Source: Altererythrobacter sp. BO-6 (GTDB lineage: Bacteria; Pseudomonadota; Alphaproteobacteria; Sphingomonadales; Sphingomonadaceae). Taken from it: a stretch of DNA of 64,000 bases. Every line of letters begins with the position of its first letter. Positions within the stretch are counted from its first letter, which is position 1. This document shows positions 63,576 to 64,000 of this stretch, one piece after another. The notes beneath the pieces were generated by a model, which saw only the letters and a program-made list of their open reading frames with translations, was not told the DNA's origin and made no database searches. The stretch spans positions 1,798,001 through 1,862,000 of the forward strand of contig NZ_CP049259.1 of assembly GCF_011047315.1 (NCBI RefSeq). The letters are read 5' to 3'. Position numbers and translations under genes: made by a program.

Positions 63576-64000
<425 letters not shown>

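Overview
The window looks like a chromosomal segment of an alphaproteobacterium of the order Sphingomonadales, most likely an Erythrobacteraceae-type organism. I infer this from high-GC coding bias, the DUF1013/TrcR cell-cycle regulator, a bactofilin behind an M23 peptidase, Coq7, the ligase/exonuclease pair, and the style of the exopolysaccharide (EPS) locus. This is inference from gene content, not a database match. I see no rRNA, tRNA or CRISPR array.

Region 1 (1-23 kb) is housekeeping. A DNA-repair pair (MBL-fold exonuclease and ATP-dependent DNA ligase, the latter cut by the window start), an S9 peptidase, clpA and a DUF1192 protein lie on the minus strand. A quinone oxidoreductase, a GST, an LpxH-like phosphoesterase coupled to a GT4 glycosyltransferase, TrcR and an acyl-CoA ligase follow on plus. 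A bactofilin and M23 peptidase are on minus. A long plus-strand run then carries proA, nadD, rsfS, rlmH, an EnvC-like gene, ctpA, dsbB, coq7 and a secreted protein. The EnvC-like gene is split by an apparent one-base frameshift.

Region 2 (23-30.5 kb, minus) is an unusual surface-fibre locus. Four small secreted DUF4402-type proteins are followed by a PapD-like chaperone and a very large usher-like outer-membrane protein. The usher gene is also broken by a one-base shift, in a G5 run, and its proline/alanine-rich N-terminal part carries three copies of a VWDFATG motif. Hairpins lie after one subunit gene and over the chaperone ribosome-binding site.

Region 3 (30.6-63.2 kb) is a large EPS/capsule locus. 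It holds a sugar-1-phosphate transferase, VanZ, a NusG/RfaH-like antiterminator, an EPS-type MarR regulator, two copies each of UDP-glucose dehydrogenase and a UDP-glucuronate epimerase-like gene, wecB/wecC, two asparagine-synthase-type amidotransferases, a Wzx-like flippase, a Wzy-like polymerase, an acetyltransferase, glycosyltransferases, a methyltransferase and a heparinase-fold protein. ManC, ManA, an unknown membrane-anchored protein, Wzc, Wza and an O-antigen-ligase-type protein complete it. The part from about 39 to 53 kb is clearly less GC-rich than its flanks and is probably imported. The genes together suggest a Wzx/Wzy-type polymer containing uronic acids, some perhaps amidated. 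Two sequences matching the RfaH ops core lie in this region on the transcribed strand.

Between the imported block and manC sits a small accessory insert (53.2-55.6 kb): tyrosine recombinase, divergent XRE regulator, and a two-gene unit of unknown function (an HGG-motif basic protein and a 198-residue protein). The right edge holds a small zinc-ribbon-like protein and the 3' part of fabI.
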